This document shows, in pieces, positions 46,701 through 52,624 of a DNA stretch of 64,000 bases. Every line of letters begins with the position of its first letter. The stretch's first letter is position 1. The translations under genes were made by a program, and so were the position numbers. The notes under the pieces were generated by a model. That model was given only the letters and a program-made list of their open reading frames with translations. It searched no databases and was not told the origin of the DNA. The DNA is from Bettongia penicillata ogilbyi (Eukaryota > Chordata > Mammalia > Diprotodontia > Potoroidae), in contig JAJHZJ010000311.1 of the NCBI GenBank assembly GCA_023548195.1, positions 7,542,811 through 7,606,810 on the forward strand. The letters run 5' to 3'.

Positions 46701-48411
46701 AATAAATTTAAGAACTACTAAAAATAAAGGATTTGTTCCATTCCATTTTATTTTTAGTGCTATATTCCCCCACTGAGAAGGCAAAAAATACAAAACTCAT
46801 TACAAATATGAAGACATGTAAAACAAATTTCCATAATCAGCATGTTCTAAAAATGAGAAGAAAAAAAGAAAGAAAAATATTATATTTCAGTGTATGAGAT
46901 CATATCACCCTTGTAACAAGGCTTTATGGTCCAAAAGAAATAAATAGGGGAAAAAAGGAAGTTTGTCTAATTTACAGACTAAGTAATTTTCCTATGAATG
47001 TAAAATACAACACACACCTTTCAGACAGAGCTGTTCAAATATATCTATCACCCATTAATGATATGTGGCTATGCTCTGATCTGTAGTGGCTAAATGATGA
47101 TCATAACAGGGACTGGTTAGTACTGAAGTCACATGAAGAAGTACTTTTTAATTCTGAAATTTAAGGTAACTGAGGTCTTTTTTTTTTTTTTTGCCAGATC
47201 CTCTAATCTCCAATGCCCTTATAAAAATCAGGTCAGTAATTCTAACTAATAAGCAAAAAAATACGTGTGGTAATCTCACTGCAATATCTCCCCTTTCATC
47301 AGAAACCCAAACACCATATCACTCTACTCCAAAAGAAACATTGAAAGCAAGTTCATTTAATGAAATGGCTTTGTAAATAGGGATGATTTTCTAAGGTAAT
47401 TTTTAATGTCAAGTTAAAATGTCTCTTGGGAAAGAAAACAAAGAATTCTCCTAAAAGAAATAAAATAGAGTAAAATCAGCTACTGCTAGATATTTAAGGA
47501 AGGATACAGTGTGTTCATCCTTGGTTGCACAGTGTGTTCATCCTTGGTTGCTGAAGAGGACTATGACATCAGAGGAATTATGAGAGGACTTGCACTTAAC
47601 TTTGTTTTGAGTGAGGGGGGGCTGTGCAGGTCATCAGCCTCACTTCTCCAGAGCCATCTGAATCCAGTGACCTGATATTCATCAGAATGACTGAGATGGC
47701 CCAGGATGAGGCAGTTGGGGTTAAGTGACTTGCCCAAGGTCACACAGCTAGTGAGTGTCAAGTGTCTGAGGTGAAATTTGAACTCAGGTCCTCCTGACTC
47801 CTGCACTGGTGCTCTATCCACTGCACCAAACAACAAAAAAATAAAAGAATAAGATTTCTAATGCCTTTCTCTCCTATACAGATTAGGCAAAGAAACCTGT
47901 AAAGCAATTAGAAAATCTATTTTCCTTGAAAGTGGACAAAAATTATTTAATAATCCTGACAACTTTTAGGGAAAATAGTTCTATGTTTAGGTATTACACT
48001 TGCTACCTAGATGCTTATTTAAAACATACTGAAGGTGTAACCTGTTTATTACTTTTTTGAAATATAATCACTCATTTTTATCTAAAACCAGAAAGAAATA
48101 TTATAGAAATATAGCAATTCTTTAAAATCCTTTGAATTAGTATTCCTCTCTAACAATTACTCAATTTACAGAGTTTCATGTAATATAACTTTTGCTTACT
48201 CACCTGTCATAACAGTTAATATCATCCAACCAACAGCCTTGCTTTACTATTTCAATTGAGCCTGAAATATTTTTCCATGTTGCAAAGCAGTGTCGTCTTT
48301 TATCTTTGTCACCATAACAAGGTTCAACACCAGTACGATTCGTTCTGTCTTTTTCCCAATTAGCATTATAGAAGATGCACTCCTGCGTTTCTGATCTGCC
48401 AAGTATAGCAC
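2445..48411 (-). CDS. ACVR2A: ACVR2A, activin receptor type-2A, internal part (exons 2-8)
   Basis: This single-pass membrane serine/threonine kinase binds activins and related TGF-beta ligands and phosphorylates type I receptors, which then activate SMAD2/3. Seven minus-strand exons were joined by reading splice sites: 48204-48411, 42308-42417, 41945-42099, 8369-8512, 5913-6056, 3729-3874 and 2445-2559. Phases fit at every junction and no stop interrupts the coding path. The product starts just after the signal peptide and runs through ten extracellular cysteines, the transmembrane helix, the glycine-rich loop, the VAVK lysine, HRD and DFG. The paralogue ACVR2B is excluded by signature residues such as [18 protein letters not shown] and the exon 7 sequence. 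Exon 1 and exons 9-11 lie outside the window. Identification is by recognising the family sequence; no search was run. Confidence 0.97.
2560..3728 (-). other. ACVR2A intron 7
   Basis: A 1169-bp intron between exons 7 and 8. It is AT-rich with a T16-type run near 3043-3058. No gene, RNA gene or named repeat recognised. Confidence 0.9.
3729..3874 (-). CDS. ACVR2A: ACVR2A exon 7: kinase alpha-D to alpha-E
   Basis: The 146-bp exon encodes [40 protein letters not shown] and GHKPAISH, plus two bases (AG) of the Arg of the HRD catalytic motif, so His and Arg are split across an intron. The acceptor is TTCCTCTTTTAG. The donor GTAGAT is a weaker match to consensus than the other donors here. The Thr in GSLTDF replaces the Ser I recall in human ACVR2A and matches ACVR2B, but the remainder ([13 protein letters not shown]) is ACVR2A-type. 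Confidence 0.97.
4745..4935 (+). repeat. MIR (CORE-SINE)
   Basis: Diverged MIR in sense orientation: a tRNA-like head (caatggaaggaatgttgcac), a CORE region with gtcctagctgtgccattaat, and cagtttcctcatttctaaaa. Confidence 0.7.
5230..5320 (+). repeat. MIR/L2-type 3' end fragment
   Basis: gcttaacacagtgcctgaca matches the common terminus of L2/MIR elements; diverged and short. Confidence 0.4.
5913..6056 (-). CDS. ACVR2A: ACVR2A exon 6: kinase alpha-C region and hinge
   Basis: The 144-bp exon is phase 0 at both ends. It encodes [40 protein letters not shown] and LITAFHEK. It covers helix alpha-C, where the EYEV glutamate is the expected salt-bridge partner of the VAVK lysine, through beta strands 4-5 to the hinge. 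The acceptor has a long T tract ending TTTCAG, and the donor is GTAAAC. The residues look identical to the human protein as I recall it. Confidence 0.97.
6057..8368 (-). other. ACVR2A intron 5
   Basis: A 2312-bp intron with no gene and no confidently named repeat. A near-repeat of attaatgct/ttaattaatg words occurs around 6250-6290. Ordinary AT-rich intron sequence. Confidence 0.85.
8369..8512 (-). CDS. ACVR2A: ACVR2A exon 5: kinase N-lobe with Gly loop and ATP lysine
   Basis: The 144-bp phase-0 exon has 48 codons: [20 protein letters not shown], then the glycine-rich loop in [13 protein letters not shown], and the ATP-anchoring lysine in VAVKIFPIQ. The acceptor is AATTATCTGTAG and the donor GTATGT. 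It is the first cytoplasmic kinase exon and is separated from the transmembrane exon by a 33.4-kb intron. Confidence 0.97.
9033..9046 (+). repeat. Poly(G)14 homopolymer
   Basis: Fourteen consecutive G bases in otherwise AT-rich intron. Read in the ACVR2A transcript direction it is C14. Confidence 0.9.
9475..9580 (+). repeat. MIR fragment
   Basis: Central MIR words are present: tgtggagtcagctgcatgac, ccaggcaaatcatttaa, cagtttcttcatctacaaaa. Confidence 0.6.
9630..12090 (-). mobile_element. RTE-clade (BovB-like) LINE, decayed, antisense
   Basis: Read on the minus strand this is a long decayed RTE copy. The endonuclease end carries YILTDRK (11833-11853), matching the conserved ILTDRK motif that follows the endonuclease core in BovB/RTE proteins as I recall them. 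Nearer 9690-9840 the plus strand reads tcttcccataggttttcttc, the complement of the RTE C-terminal coding region. Frames are broken by stops and indels throughout. Endpoints are approximate, and an internal gap is possible around 10600-10900. Confidence 0.6.
12111..12167 (+). repeat. Polypyrimidine (TC)n/(TCCC)n tract
   Basis: An uninterrupted pyrimidine stretch of repeated tc, tccc and a c-run, then tc again. It is purine-rich (GA) in the direction of ACVR2A transcription. Confidence 0.9.
12345..13860 (+). mobile_element. L2 LINE, RT region to 3' end
   Basis: A 1.5-kb copy of an L2 (CR1-superfamily) LINE. The reverse-transcriptase catalytic motif is still legible as Y-A-D-D at 12769-12780 within [14 protein letters not shown]. 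Downstream are L2 landmarks (aactccaatggttccctatc, acctggaatgctctctgtcc) and a terminus ending aaaatgtttattaactgact. No frame is open across it. Confidence 0.85.
13861..14398 (+). mobile_element. Second L2 3' end, split by a SINE
   Basis: A second L2-type 3' terminus directly follows the first: ctttctcacttctgcctctt, then tgttgtctcccccactggaa. It is interrupted at 14100-14361 by an antisense SINE and resumes with agcaagtgcttgttgactga. Confidence 0.7.
14100..14361 (-). mobile_element. tRNA-headed SINE with RTE/BovB-like tail, antisense
   Basis: Read on the minus strand: head ..ggcagccaggtag..tggatagag, CORE-like gtgacttgcc-type box, then a tail complementary to catttggggttttcttggca and gtgctttgccatttccttct, the 3' end of BovB-like RTE LINEs. 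It is flanked by 9-bp direct repeats ctcatcaca (14091-14099 and 14362-14370), which supports insertion into an L2 end. The RTE tail implies mobilisation by RTE machinery. Confidence 0.8.
14950..15190 (-). repeat. MIR/THER1-type SINE, antisense
   Basis: Plus strand reads gcttgcaaagtactttatat, a diverged cagatgagg-type box, then gtggcttgcccatgaccacc and a terminal tctatctattacactacacc, the reverse of a CORE-SINE head. Confidence 0.7.
15590..15745 (-). repeat. MIR fragment, antisense
   Basis: Diverged antisense MIR: aggtaagtgattggaaccaa, ggtcatatagccagtgtgta, aggatctgaacccttgaagc. Confidence 0.5.
17318..17377. repeat. Perfect 29-bp inverted repeat with 2-nt spacer
   Basis: The left arm 17318-17346 and right arm 17349-17377 are exact reverse complements, separated only by AG. 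The arm starts aaaacataataattttcagt and closes with ttctgtgtt. Nothing in the flanks resembles a transposon terminal repeat. Confidence 0.98.
18040..18125 (+). repeat. MIR fragment
   Basis: Short MIR-type words: tgaccactggctcattcaac, ggcctcaggttccttctc. Weak. Confidence 0.35.
19225..19410 (+). repeat. CORE-SINE (MAR1/MIR type)
   Basis: Sense copy: tRNA-like acaatggaaagtgtgctaga, ggaccagtgttcaaatcctt (B-box-like), and caattaacc-type box replaced by ctaaacctaacctgtaaag. It ends near tagtctatgatct. Confidence 0.65.
20805..20887 (+). repeat. 39-bp perfect tandem duplication
   Basis: Copies 20805-20843 and 20844-20882 are identical, starting aaatcgccatatgactagtc and ending cttttcctaatcac. The first five bases of a third copy follow (20883-20887). 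Confidence 0.98.
22552..23670 (+). pseudogene. Decayed L1-type ORF1 (RNA-binding chaperone) of the HAL1-like element
   Basis: ORF1p is the trimeric RNA-binding protein of L1-type elements. It starts [18 protein letters not shown], with a long coiled coil (repeated KEVQK..NEEKNAF / [13 protein letters not shown] heptads, 22790-23060), then an RRM-like part around [18 protein letters not shown] and a C-terminal domain including [20 protein letters not shown] and [11 protein letters not shown]. Breaks visible are a stop at 22738-22740, a replaced segment with frame loss around 23370-23405, and another frame slip near 23575. A C-x-x-C pair (QCQYCG) precedes the C-terminal domain. Confidence 0.85.
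23803..23865 (+). repeat. (CA)n microsatellite within the HAL1-like 3' UTR
   Basis: Near-pure CA dinucleotides to 23840, followed by gtacatgcgtgtgcgcacac. It sits just after the ORF1 remnant. Confidence 0.9.
24148..24178 (+). other. G-quadruplex motif in HAL1-like 3' UTR
   Basis: Four G runs of at least three (24148-24152, 24157-24160, 24168-24170, 24172-24178) with loops of 4, 7 and 1 bases fit the canonical pattern. G-rich 3' UTRs are a known property of mammalian L1 elements. Confidence 0.75.
24728..24905 (+). repeat. L2-type 3' end
   Basis: cctcaattagactactagct, then atgcctgcttaataaatgat, follow the L2 3' terminal pattern. The HAL1-like element lies immediately upstream. Confidence 0.5.
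25125..25245 (+). repeat. MIR fragment
   Basis: ggatttgagtcctgcctctg, gtgagcccagggaggtcaat and ttaaccactcag follow the MIR CORE order. Confidence 0.6.
26470..27605 (+). mobile_element. L2 LINE copy interrupted by a SINE
   Basis: The L2 RT-to-3' region (ctctccaaagttaccagtag, aaatggaactccattacctt, caaaattctgatgaagtacc) runs to about 27245. It is broken by a CORE-SINE and resumes near 27475 with an L2 terminus (tggcacagtgctagcacaca, cttaataaatgttattgatt). Strongly diverged. Confidence 0.7.
27246..27474 (+). repeat. CORE-SINE (MAR1-like) nested in L2
   Basis: tagatccagggaagatctga, ttcaagcttacctgctgaca, then ctaagcaactccctaaatct, ttggtagaggacgtttcctc and aataaaatcataggtcca, the characteristic marsupial MAR1-like 3' half. 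Confidence 0.65.
28040..28225 (-). repeat. MIR/L3-related repeat, antisense
   Basis: atttcataaatgaagaaact, gaggcgtggagagtttaagt and cttatctactgtaccacac form a diverged antisense CORE-type repeat. Confidence 0.5.
28968..29032 (+). repeat. Imperfect 32-bp tandem duplication
   Basis: taatggagaataaatacaaaacatagataacaa-like copy 1 (28968-29000) is followed at once by copy 2 (29001-29032) with a few substitutions, then by aagatggctgcc, where an old L1-type 5' end may begin. Confidence 0.8.
29033..31690 (+). mobile_element. Old L1/HAL1-type element, 5' region and ORF1 remnants
   Basis: It starts with an aagatggctgcc motif like L1 5' ends. Coiled-coil-like, stop-ridden A-rich sequence at 30480-31060 is followed by an ORF1 C-terminal remnant ([11 protein letters not shown], 31150-31190), aligned with [11 protein letters not shown] of the element at 21888. 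The block 29640-30470 is not clearly L1 and may be foreign or unrelated. Boundaries uncertain. Confidence 0.5.
31697..31722 (+). repeat. (CA)13 microsatellite
   Basis: Pure CA dinucleotide run at the downstream edge of the old L1/HAL1-type block. Confidence 0.95.
31850..32830 (+). mobile_element. Two old L1 3' ends in tandem
   Basis: The first part (31850-32275) has the ORF2 C-terminal pattern (gaatctaaggggatgatcca, agtgccacaaaaaatgagga) and ends in an A12-type run. The second (32290 to about 32830) repeats the pattern (aactgaactgtggctaaata, tatattgtgctataagaaat, gagcagaaccaaggaggaca). Both are diverged. Confidence 0.55.
32860..33358 (+). mobile_element. L3/CR1 LINE 3' region
   Basis: The sense order matches the L3/CR1 3' domain: aatatgttcagttctggaac, ccagttgaaggaagtgggaa, ttggccctgggaggcaaaat, ggcagtgaattccccaccac, then caggtgcgggttcaacaaat. 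The very end is displaced to 34414-34447 by an inserted HAL1-like copy. Confidence 0.7.
34071..34413 (+). pseudogene. 5' fragment of L1-type ORF1 in truncated HAL1-like copy
   Basis: The ORF1 start region is comparable with that at 22552. A taa stop at 34159-34161 (gaggagaaataatgc where the other copy has gacgaggaacaatgc) and a C14 run near 34368 both break the frame. Remaining coding resembles [20 protein letters not shown], the start of the coiled coil. Confidence 0.75.
34368..34381 (+). repeat. Poly(C)14 inside ORF1 remnant
   Basis: The equivalent site in the element at 21888 has only four C (gagaccccaaaaaa). Here it is 14 C followed by 8 A. Confidence 0.9.
34414..34447 (+). repeat. Displaced L3/CR1 terminus
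   Basis: After the second copy of the target duplication the sequence reads aatctaggattctatatg, the usual end of L3/CR1 copies, continuing from 33358. Confidence 0.6.
36160..36290 (+). repeat. CORE-SINE (MAR1/MIR-like)
   Basis: ctggggcaactagatgacat, caagtcaggaggcactacag and tatatgaccctgagcaagtc, then atttaacctcaactgctcc. Confidence 0.75.
38165..38345 (-). repeat. MIR/L3-related repeat, antisense
   Basis: agagaatcacagattttgag, ggcaactgaggcaaagacac, ttacctaaggtaacaaagta and gactcactgtgccacccc; same family as 28040-28225. Confidence 0.55.
38534..38590. repeat. Quasi-palindromic TG/TA/CA microsatellite
   Basis: A gtgtgtgtatacata arm, a central (AT)n run and a catacgtat-type closing arm ending tatacacacacatac make a nearly self-complementary 57-bp block. 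The arms differ by a four-base insertion (tgta). Confidence 0.85.
39590..39780 (+). repeat. MIR (CORE-SINE)
   Basis: gagacctgggtttgagtccc, aagctgacacttatcactta, atcagtttcctcatctgcaa and atctatctcccaagactgct follow MIR order. Confidence 0.7.
39800..40565 (+). repeat. L2 3' region hosting a young SINE
   Basis: 39800-39937 and 40249-40565 read as one L2-type 3' end (cccatcccaagctcagttca, aatgccaactcctccatgaa, ccatgatttacctgtatttg, gtgtctaataaatgttaggt), interrupted by the SINE at 39938-40248. Confidence 0.6.
39938..40248 (+). mobile_element. Young SINE, WSINE-type, with perfect 17-bp target duplication
   Basis: The 311-bp SINE has a tRNA-like head (gggcagctaggcgatgcagt, ctgagttcaaatttcacctc), a CORE box (gtgaccttgggcaagtcact) and a long non-MIR 3' domain (cctgatgaatatctggtcac, gaagtgaggctggagacctg, atgtcatcatttctccgatg) ending aacgaaggacaaacaca. 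It is flanked by identical copies of cacttatttaattccta (39921-39937 and 40249-40265). I recognise the 3' domain from Australian marsupial SINEs; that name is from memory. Confidence 0.9.
41945..42099 (-). CDS. ACVR2A: ACVR2A exon 4: stalk, transmembrane helix, juxtamembrane
   Basis: The 155-bp exon encodes [10 protein letters not shown], a variable patch (LFST), a hydrophobic helix of about 23 residues ([20 protein letters not shown]), then the stop-transfer YRHHK and [11 protein letters not shown]. It starts with two bases of the Pro codon and ends in phase 0 at CAA, followed by donor GTAAGT. The acceptor is CCTTATCCATAG. The flanks of the helix (LFST, VLLSFWM) differ from the human residues as I recall them, while the cytoplasmic PPVLVPTQ is unchanged, as expected for a membrane anchor under weak sequence constraint. 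Confidence 0.96.
42100..42307 (-). other. ACVR2A intron 3 (208 bp)
   Basis: Very short intron between exons 3 and 4 with consensus GTAAGT and CCATAG ends. No repeat inside. Confidence 0.95.
42308..42417 (-). CDS. ACVR2A: ACVR2A exon 3: C-terminal half of ectodomain
   Basis: The 110-bp exon completes the Arg codon and reads [18 protein letters not shown]..., then [14 protein letters not shown], ending one base into a Pro codon. Five cysteines, including the CCC triplet, bring the ectodomain total to ten, which fits the five disulfides of activin type II receptors. The acceptor is TTGTTTAG and the donor GTAAGT. The VEKKD codons are GTT-GAG-AAA-AAG-GAC, so the adenine run is only five long (42397-42401). 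The exon lies only 208 bp from exon 4. Confidence 0.96.
44440..46075 (-). mobile_element. L3/CR1 LINE, 1.6 kb, antisense
   Basis: Minus-strand reading gives decayed CR1-clade [12 protein letters not shown] near 45600 (the S-x-GPDxIHP motif), a KWRxANVxPIFKKG-like stretch near 45480, and [18 protein letters not shown] (the QHGFxxGxSCLTNL motif) near 45310-45360. Toward 44440 it runs into the L3/CR1 3' region (plus strand: tggcctcctctggacattct, cagatctttttcagcacaac). Stops and indels are abundant. Confidence 0.75.
46085..46270 (+). repeat. CORE-SINE (MAR1-like)
   Basis: cacctatgtgaccttgggcg, attaattaacccctctttgc, ctcattttcctcatcttaag and gaggtcccttctagctccag, then atctatgacc. Confidence 0.75.
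47506..47551. repeat. 23-bp tandem duplication at SINE 3' end
   Basis: acagtgtgttcatccttggttgc is present twice without mismatch (47506-47528, 47529-47551). It covers the 3'-terminal segment of the antisense SINE that follows. Confidence 0.95.
47529..47828 (-). mobile_element. WSINE-type SINE, antisense
   Basis: The reverse complement of the family at 39938: plus strand shows gtgtgttcatccttggttgc at its tail, ctccagagccatctgaatcc, aagtgacttgcccaaggtca, then tttgaactcaggtcctcctg and gctctatccactgcacc at its tRNA-like head. The head is slightly truncated. Confidence 0.85.
48204..48411 (-). CDS. ACVR2A: ACVR2A exon 2: N-terminal half of ligand-binding ectodomain
   Basis: The 208-bp exon reads (G)[11 protein letters not shown]... 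to ...[10 protein letters not shown]. It opens with two bases that complete a Gly codon begun in exon 1 and ends with two bases (AG) of an Arg codon. The acceptor is a T-rich tract ending TTTGACAG, and the donor is GTGAGT. It carries five cysteines of the three-finger fold and two N-glycosylation sequons, NRT and NIS. An upstream in-frame ATG in the intron gives an apparent start, but this is not a real start: in the family the initiator and signal peptide are on exon 1, which is not in the window. Compared with the human protein as I recall it, a few conservative changes occur, for example IFY for LFF near the first Cys. Confidence 0.97.
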
Positions 48412-49109
48412 CTGTCAAATTAAAAAAAAATGTTTTAATTTACCTGTTAGCATCTGAAATTAGTATTTTATTTAAAATAAGCAAAGTGCTCTTATTCATG
48501 TTTTATGATAAGTAAGATCACTTCCTGCTCCCATACTTTTCCTACTTTTATTCTTCAGTCAGCATACATATATAATCACTACCAATTCAAACAAGTGGAT
48601 AGAGGGAGAACAATCAAGTCGTCTGTTTCTTATTCTGCTTTTCTTTTCTTCACCATGGATTTCTTCATGAATTGCATTCTGATTGAGGATTCTGGGAAAC
48701 ATGCATGAGTAGAAAATAACTGGATAACTGGGTTTTGTCACCTCTTCTTTATATAGGGCCTACTTGTTGGAATAAGTAAAATGATTCTCAGTAGATCTCT
48801 GGTTTACTTGGAATAAGAACATCTAACCACTCCATTTTGCTAGAGGGTAATCATGAAATAACCTAAAGCATGCATGATAATATTATGACTATATTTCTAT
48901 ATTTAAATGGCTGATATCATTATTATTAATCACACAGAAATAATATCTTTAAAAATAAAAGATCTTTTTTATGAGCTATGGGGAAGGGGAAGAAGGATCA
49001 ATATTAAAGGGAAAAAAACTACAATAGCCTAGATACTGCTAGTGGACTCCTCTAATAGTAGTCAAGCCACTAACATATATTGCACTGTTACCTAGAAGCA
49101 TACTTTTTT

Positions 49110-49310
49110 CTTTTACTTCATTTGGCAACATAGCTAATATGGAAATGTTTTGGGTGACTTCATGCATGTATACTTGATATACAACTGATATTATATTACT
49201 TGCCTTCTCAATGGGTAATGGAGGAGTCAAAGAAAGGGAGAGAATTTGGAATTCAAATAAACTTAATAAACAAATTAATGTTAAAATAAAGTGTAATTTT
49301 TTTTAAAAAG
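49110..49310 (+). repeat. L1/HAL1 3' UTR end
   Basis: aacatagctaatatggaaat, gagagaatttggaattcaaa and a tail of taataaac/aataaa motifs. It resembles the 3' terminus of the element ending at 24710. Confidence 0.6.
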
Positions 49311-49927
49311 CATTAGTTCTCAAACTTTGTGATTTCAAGACCCTTTTGCATTAAAAAAAATCATTTAAAACAGTACTTTTGTGTTTTGTTTTTATATTAC
49401 AAACATTTATAAATTGCTTCCAATTCCTAAGGGTTCTCTTGTAATGGAGAAAAAGTTAAGTAAAACTAATAATACAGTATCCTTTACACTCTTAAAAACT
49501 GCGGAGGACCTCAAAGAGCTTTTGTTTATAGCTCTCAATATTTACTGTACTAGAAATTAAAACATAAATTTTTTACAAAATTTTAGTTTGCTTTAAAATA
49601 ACAGTAATAAATCTATCACATGTTAAGCGAGGAATAAAATTTTTATGAAAAATAACTACATTTTCAAAGAGAGTCATTGTTTTACATATTTTTGCAAATC
49701 TCTTTAACATCTGGCTTCATAGAAGATAAGTGGATTCTCATAACTTTTTCTACATTCACTTTGTTGAAATACATTGTTTCACTTGAAGTACATGAAGAAA
49801 ATCTGCCCTCACAGAGATGTGTAATTGGAAAATAGGTGAGAGTATTTTAATGTGGGAGTGGAAGGGACCAAGCATTTATTAAAGCAGCTAAAGGCCAAGC
49901 ATTCTGCTAATCTCTTAACAAACATCC

Positions 49928-51097
49928 CAAGGCCTCATTTCTAGAATATATAGAGAAGTGACTCAAATGTACAACCATACAAGTCATTCCCCAATTGATA
50001 AATGATCAAAGGATATGAACAGGCAATTTTCAGGGGAAGAAATTAAAGATATCTATAATCATATGAAAAAGTGCTCTAAATCACTACTGATTAGAGAGAT
50101 GCAAATCAAAACAACTCTGAGGTACTACATCACACCTACAAGATTGGCAAACATAACAGAACAAGAAAATGATAAATGCTGGAGAGGATGTGGGAGAGCT
50201 GGAACACTAATTCATTGTTGGTGGAGCTGTGAGCTCATCCAACCATTCTGGAGAATGGTTTGGAACTATGCCCAAAGGGATACAAAAATGTGCATACCCT
50301 TTGACCCAGTAATATTACTACTAGGACTGTATCCCCAAGAGATCATAAAAATGGGAAAGGGTCCCACATGTACAAAAATATTTATAGCAGCACTCTTTGT
50401 GGTAGCCAAGAACTGGAAATCAAGGGGATGCCCATCAATTGGGGAATGGCTTAATAAATTATAGTATATGAATGTAATGGAGTACTATTGCGCCATAAGA
50501 AATGATGAATAAGAAGACTTCCGGGAGGTCTGGAAGAACTTATATGATTTGATGCTGAGCGAAAGGAACAGAACCAGGAGAACCTTGTGCACAGCAACGA
50601 CCACAGTGTGCGAGAGTTTTTTTCTGGTAGACTTGGAACTTCGTAATAATGCAAGAACTTACTAAAAAAAAAAAAAATCCCAATGGTAGTATTCTAACAC
50701 AAAATGTCTTCCACACTCAGAGAAAGAAATATGGAAGTCATTCGCAAAATGTAGCAGATCATGTTTGTATGTTTGTGGGTTTTAGTGTATTATGTTTTGA
50801 TTTCTTCCATTTATTTTAGTTCGACTACATAACATGACTATTGTGAAAATGTACTCAATAGAAAAGTATACGTAGAACCTATAAAGAATTGCATGCTGTC
50901 ACAGGGAGGGAGGGGAGTAGTGGGGGAAAGGTGGGGGGGCGAGGGGGGATAAAATCTTAATTTTAAGGAGTGATTGTAGAACACCAAAAAAATAAAAATA
51001 AACAAAAAAAAAAAAAAACAAAAAATAAGATTAAAAAAAAAAACACCCGATGATACACTAAGATATACCAAAAAAAAAACCAAAAAACAAAAAACAT
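49928..51097 (+). mobile_element. 5'-truncated L1 with ORF2 C-terminus and G-rich 3' UTR
   Basis: It starts aaggcctcatttctagaata (L1 ORF2). 50015-50464 remains open for about 149 codons: HMKKCSKSLLIREMQIKTT, then the cysteine motif CWRGCGRAGTLIHCWWSC and IPFDPVILLLGLYP. It ends with a premature stop after GEWLNKL, where a Trp is expected. The 3' UTR is G-rich (50904-50948) and ends in several A-rich blocks with interspersed C (51000-51095). This is one of the least decayed L1 copies here. Confidence 0.85.
50904..50948 (+). other. G-quadruplex cluster in L1 3' UTR
   Basis: Runs g3, g3, g4, g5 at 50904-50926 have loops of 1, 1 and 6; further g7 and g6 runs follow at 50933-50939 and 50943-50948. 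Confidence 0.75.
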
Positions 51098-52289
51098 TAT
51101 CCCGTTCAATCCTCACAACAACCAAGAGGTAGGTGTTACTATTATCCCCATTTCTGAGATGAGAAAACTGAGGCAAACAGAAGGTGAGTGATTTTGCTCA
51201 GTCATACAGCTAGGAAGTATCTAAAACCAAATTTGAGCTCAGGTCTTCTCAAGTCCAGGCCTGGCCCAACATTCTAACCACTGTACTACTAAGTTGATCT
51301 TAGTATTGTTATGAAAATATGGATCCTCTACCTCACTTTGAGGACCACTGTGCCTGAAAACAATGTTCTAACTTGTACCCATCTTGACTGTCCATTTTTA
51401 GGGAGGAAAAAGTCCAATTAATAAGTTTCTCTGATCTATCAAGTGATCTAAGTTCAGGAGCAGTTATGTTTCCAGATTTGCAGAAGATAAAAATCAAGCA
51501 TAAACTTCAAGAAGAGATAATGTTGAAATGAAATAATAAACTCATATGTGAACTCTAAAAAACCATGAAAAAAAGTATTAAAACTGCCTAGGGGAAAAAT
51601 GAACTAGTGTATTTTTTTCAGTGGTGGGGGAAGAAGAATTCTGTGGTCTTTCTGGAGGGGAAAAAAATAACACCAAACTTAGAAATACAGTAGTAGCATT
51701 TGAATGCTTTCTAAATCAAATGTCTAATATTGTTCATATTTAAGTGGAGGCCCCAAGAAAAAAATGGGGGAAGCAGAAAGGAGGAGGAGAAGGGCAAATG
51801 ACAATATTTTCTTGTAAATTTAGAGCTAAAAGCAACCAGAGAATTCATTTAATCTCCCTCATTTTACAACAATACCAATCACTCTAAAATAAGGATTGGT
51901 AAATCACCACTGACATTTCTCAGTCCCAGAATGAGAATAAGGGATCAAATTAAGCAACCCATGTAAATCTTAAAGTGTTATATCAATGCTATTATTCTTG
52001 TTATTATCTAATCTTTATTGGTTCTAGAGAATATCCACCAGCTAACGTCTAACAAAGAAGTAGAAAGTTGGTGCTGGACCAGGAGAGAGAAGTTTAGATT
52101 GAAGCTGGACTACATATGGGAGCCCAGACCTCCAGCTGCTATGAGGACAAACGTCTGCAGGTGGAAGAAGGAATTTCACAATAATCCATCCAACTAATTG
52201 AGGATTTGAAGGGGGAGAGTAGGAAGGTCCAAGGTTAGAGAGGTTCCATGGACAGAGAAAACATGAAAAATGCTGAATTTGAAACCAAA

Positions 52290-52460
52290 GGATACAATTC
52301 AATCAATGAACAAGAAATTATTAAGAGTTTACCTACTATTTTCCTGGGTTAGGCACAGGGGAAATAAAGGATAAGCAGAAACAATCTCTGCCTTCAGGAA
52401 GCTCACATTCTAACAGGGGAGACAACATGCATAAATCAGAACAAGCAAGTTAAATTTAGA
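52290..52460 (+). repeat. Old mammalian repeat (unassigned)
   Basis: aatcaatgaacaagaaatta, ttaggcacaggggaaataaa, ggaagctcacattctaacag and gggagacaacatgcataa match a known old repeat pattern (tttattaagcgcctac... aggagctcacagtctaa). I cannot name the family with certainty. 56310-56440 is a second copy. Confidence 0.5.
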
Positions 52461-52624
52461 GTAGATGGAAAAGAACAGTAGCATAAAGAGAGAGTCTTAA
52501 AGGGTCAGAAATTCAAAGCGTCTGCTCGGGAAGGACAGCATTCCAGGCGGGAGCACAGATGGTGCACAACCATAGCAATCAGAAGGAGGAAGGGCTATAT
52601 TTGAGGAACAAGAAGGAAAGGAGG

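Larger units (their letters stand above)
42418..48203 (-). other. ACVR2A intron 2
   Basis: A 5.8-kb intron. 42418-44430 holds no gene and at most a weak MIR trace near 44010-44090. 44440-46075 is an L3/CR1 LINE, 46085-46270 a CORE-SINE and 47506-47828 an antisense WSINE-type SINE. The rest is AT-rich with T and A runs. Confidence 0.9.
49860..51295 (-). repeat. Old MIR/THER1-type repeat split by L1
   Basis: The left piece 49860-49927 (accaagcatttattaaagca, ggccaagcattctgctaatc) and the right piece about 51098-51295 (caatcctcacaacaaccaag, gatgagaaaactgaggcaaa, ccactgtactactaa) read as one antisense CORE-type repeat, with an L1 3' end between them. Confidence 0.6.

Noticed and set aside
48200..48418. 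ATG start just upstream of exon 2 as the ACVR2A initiator
   Set aside because: That ATG arises from intron bases before the TTTGACAG acceptor; the family needs a signal peptide from exon 1.
50015..50464. 149-codon open frame as a host gene
   Set aside because: It is the L1 ORF2 C-terminus (CWRGCGRAGTLIHCWWSC) of a 5'-truncated L1.
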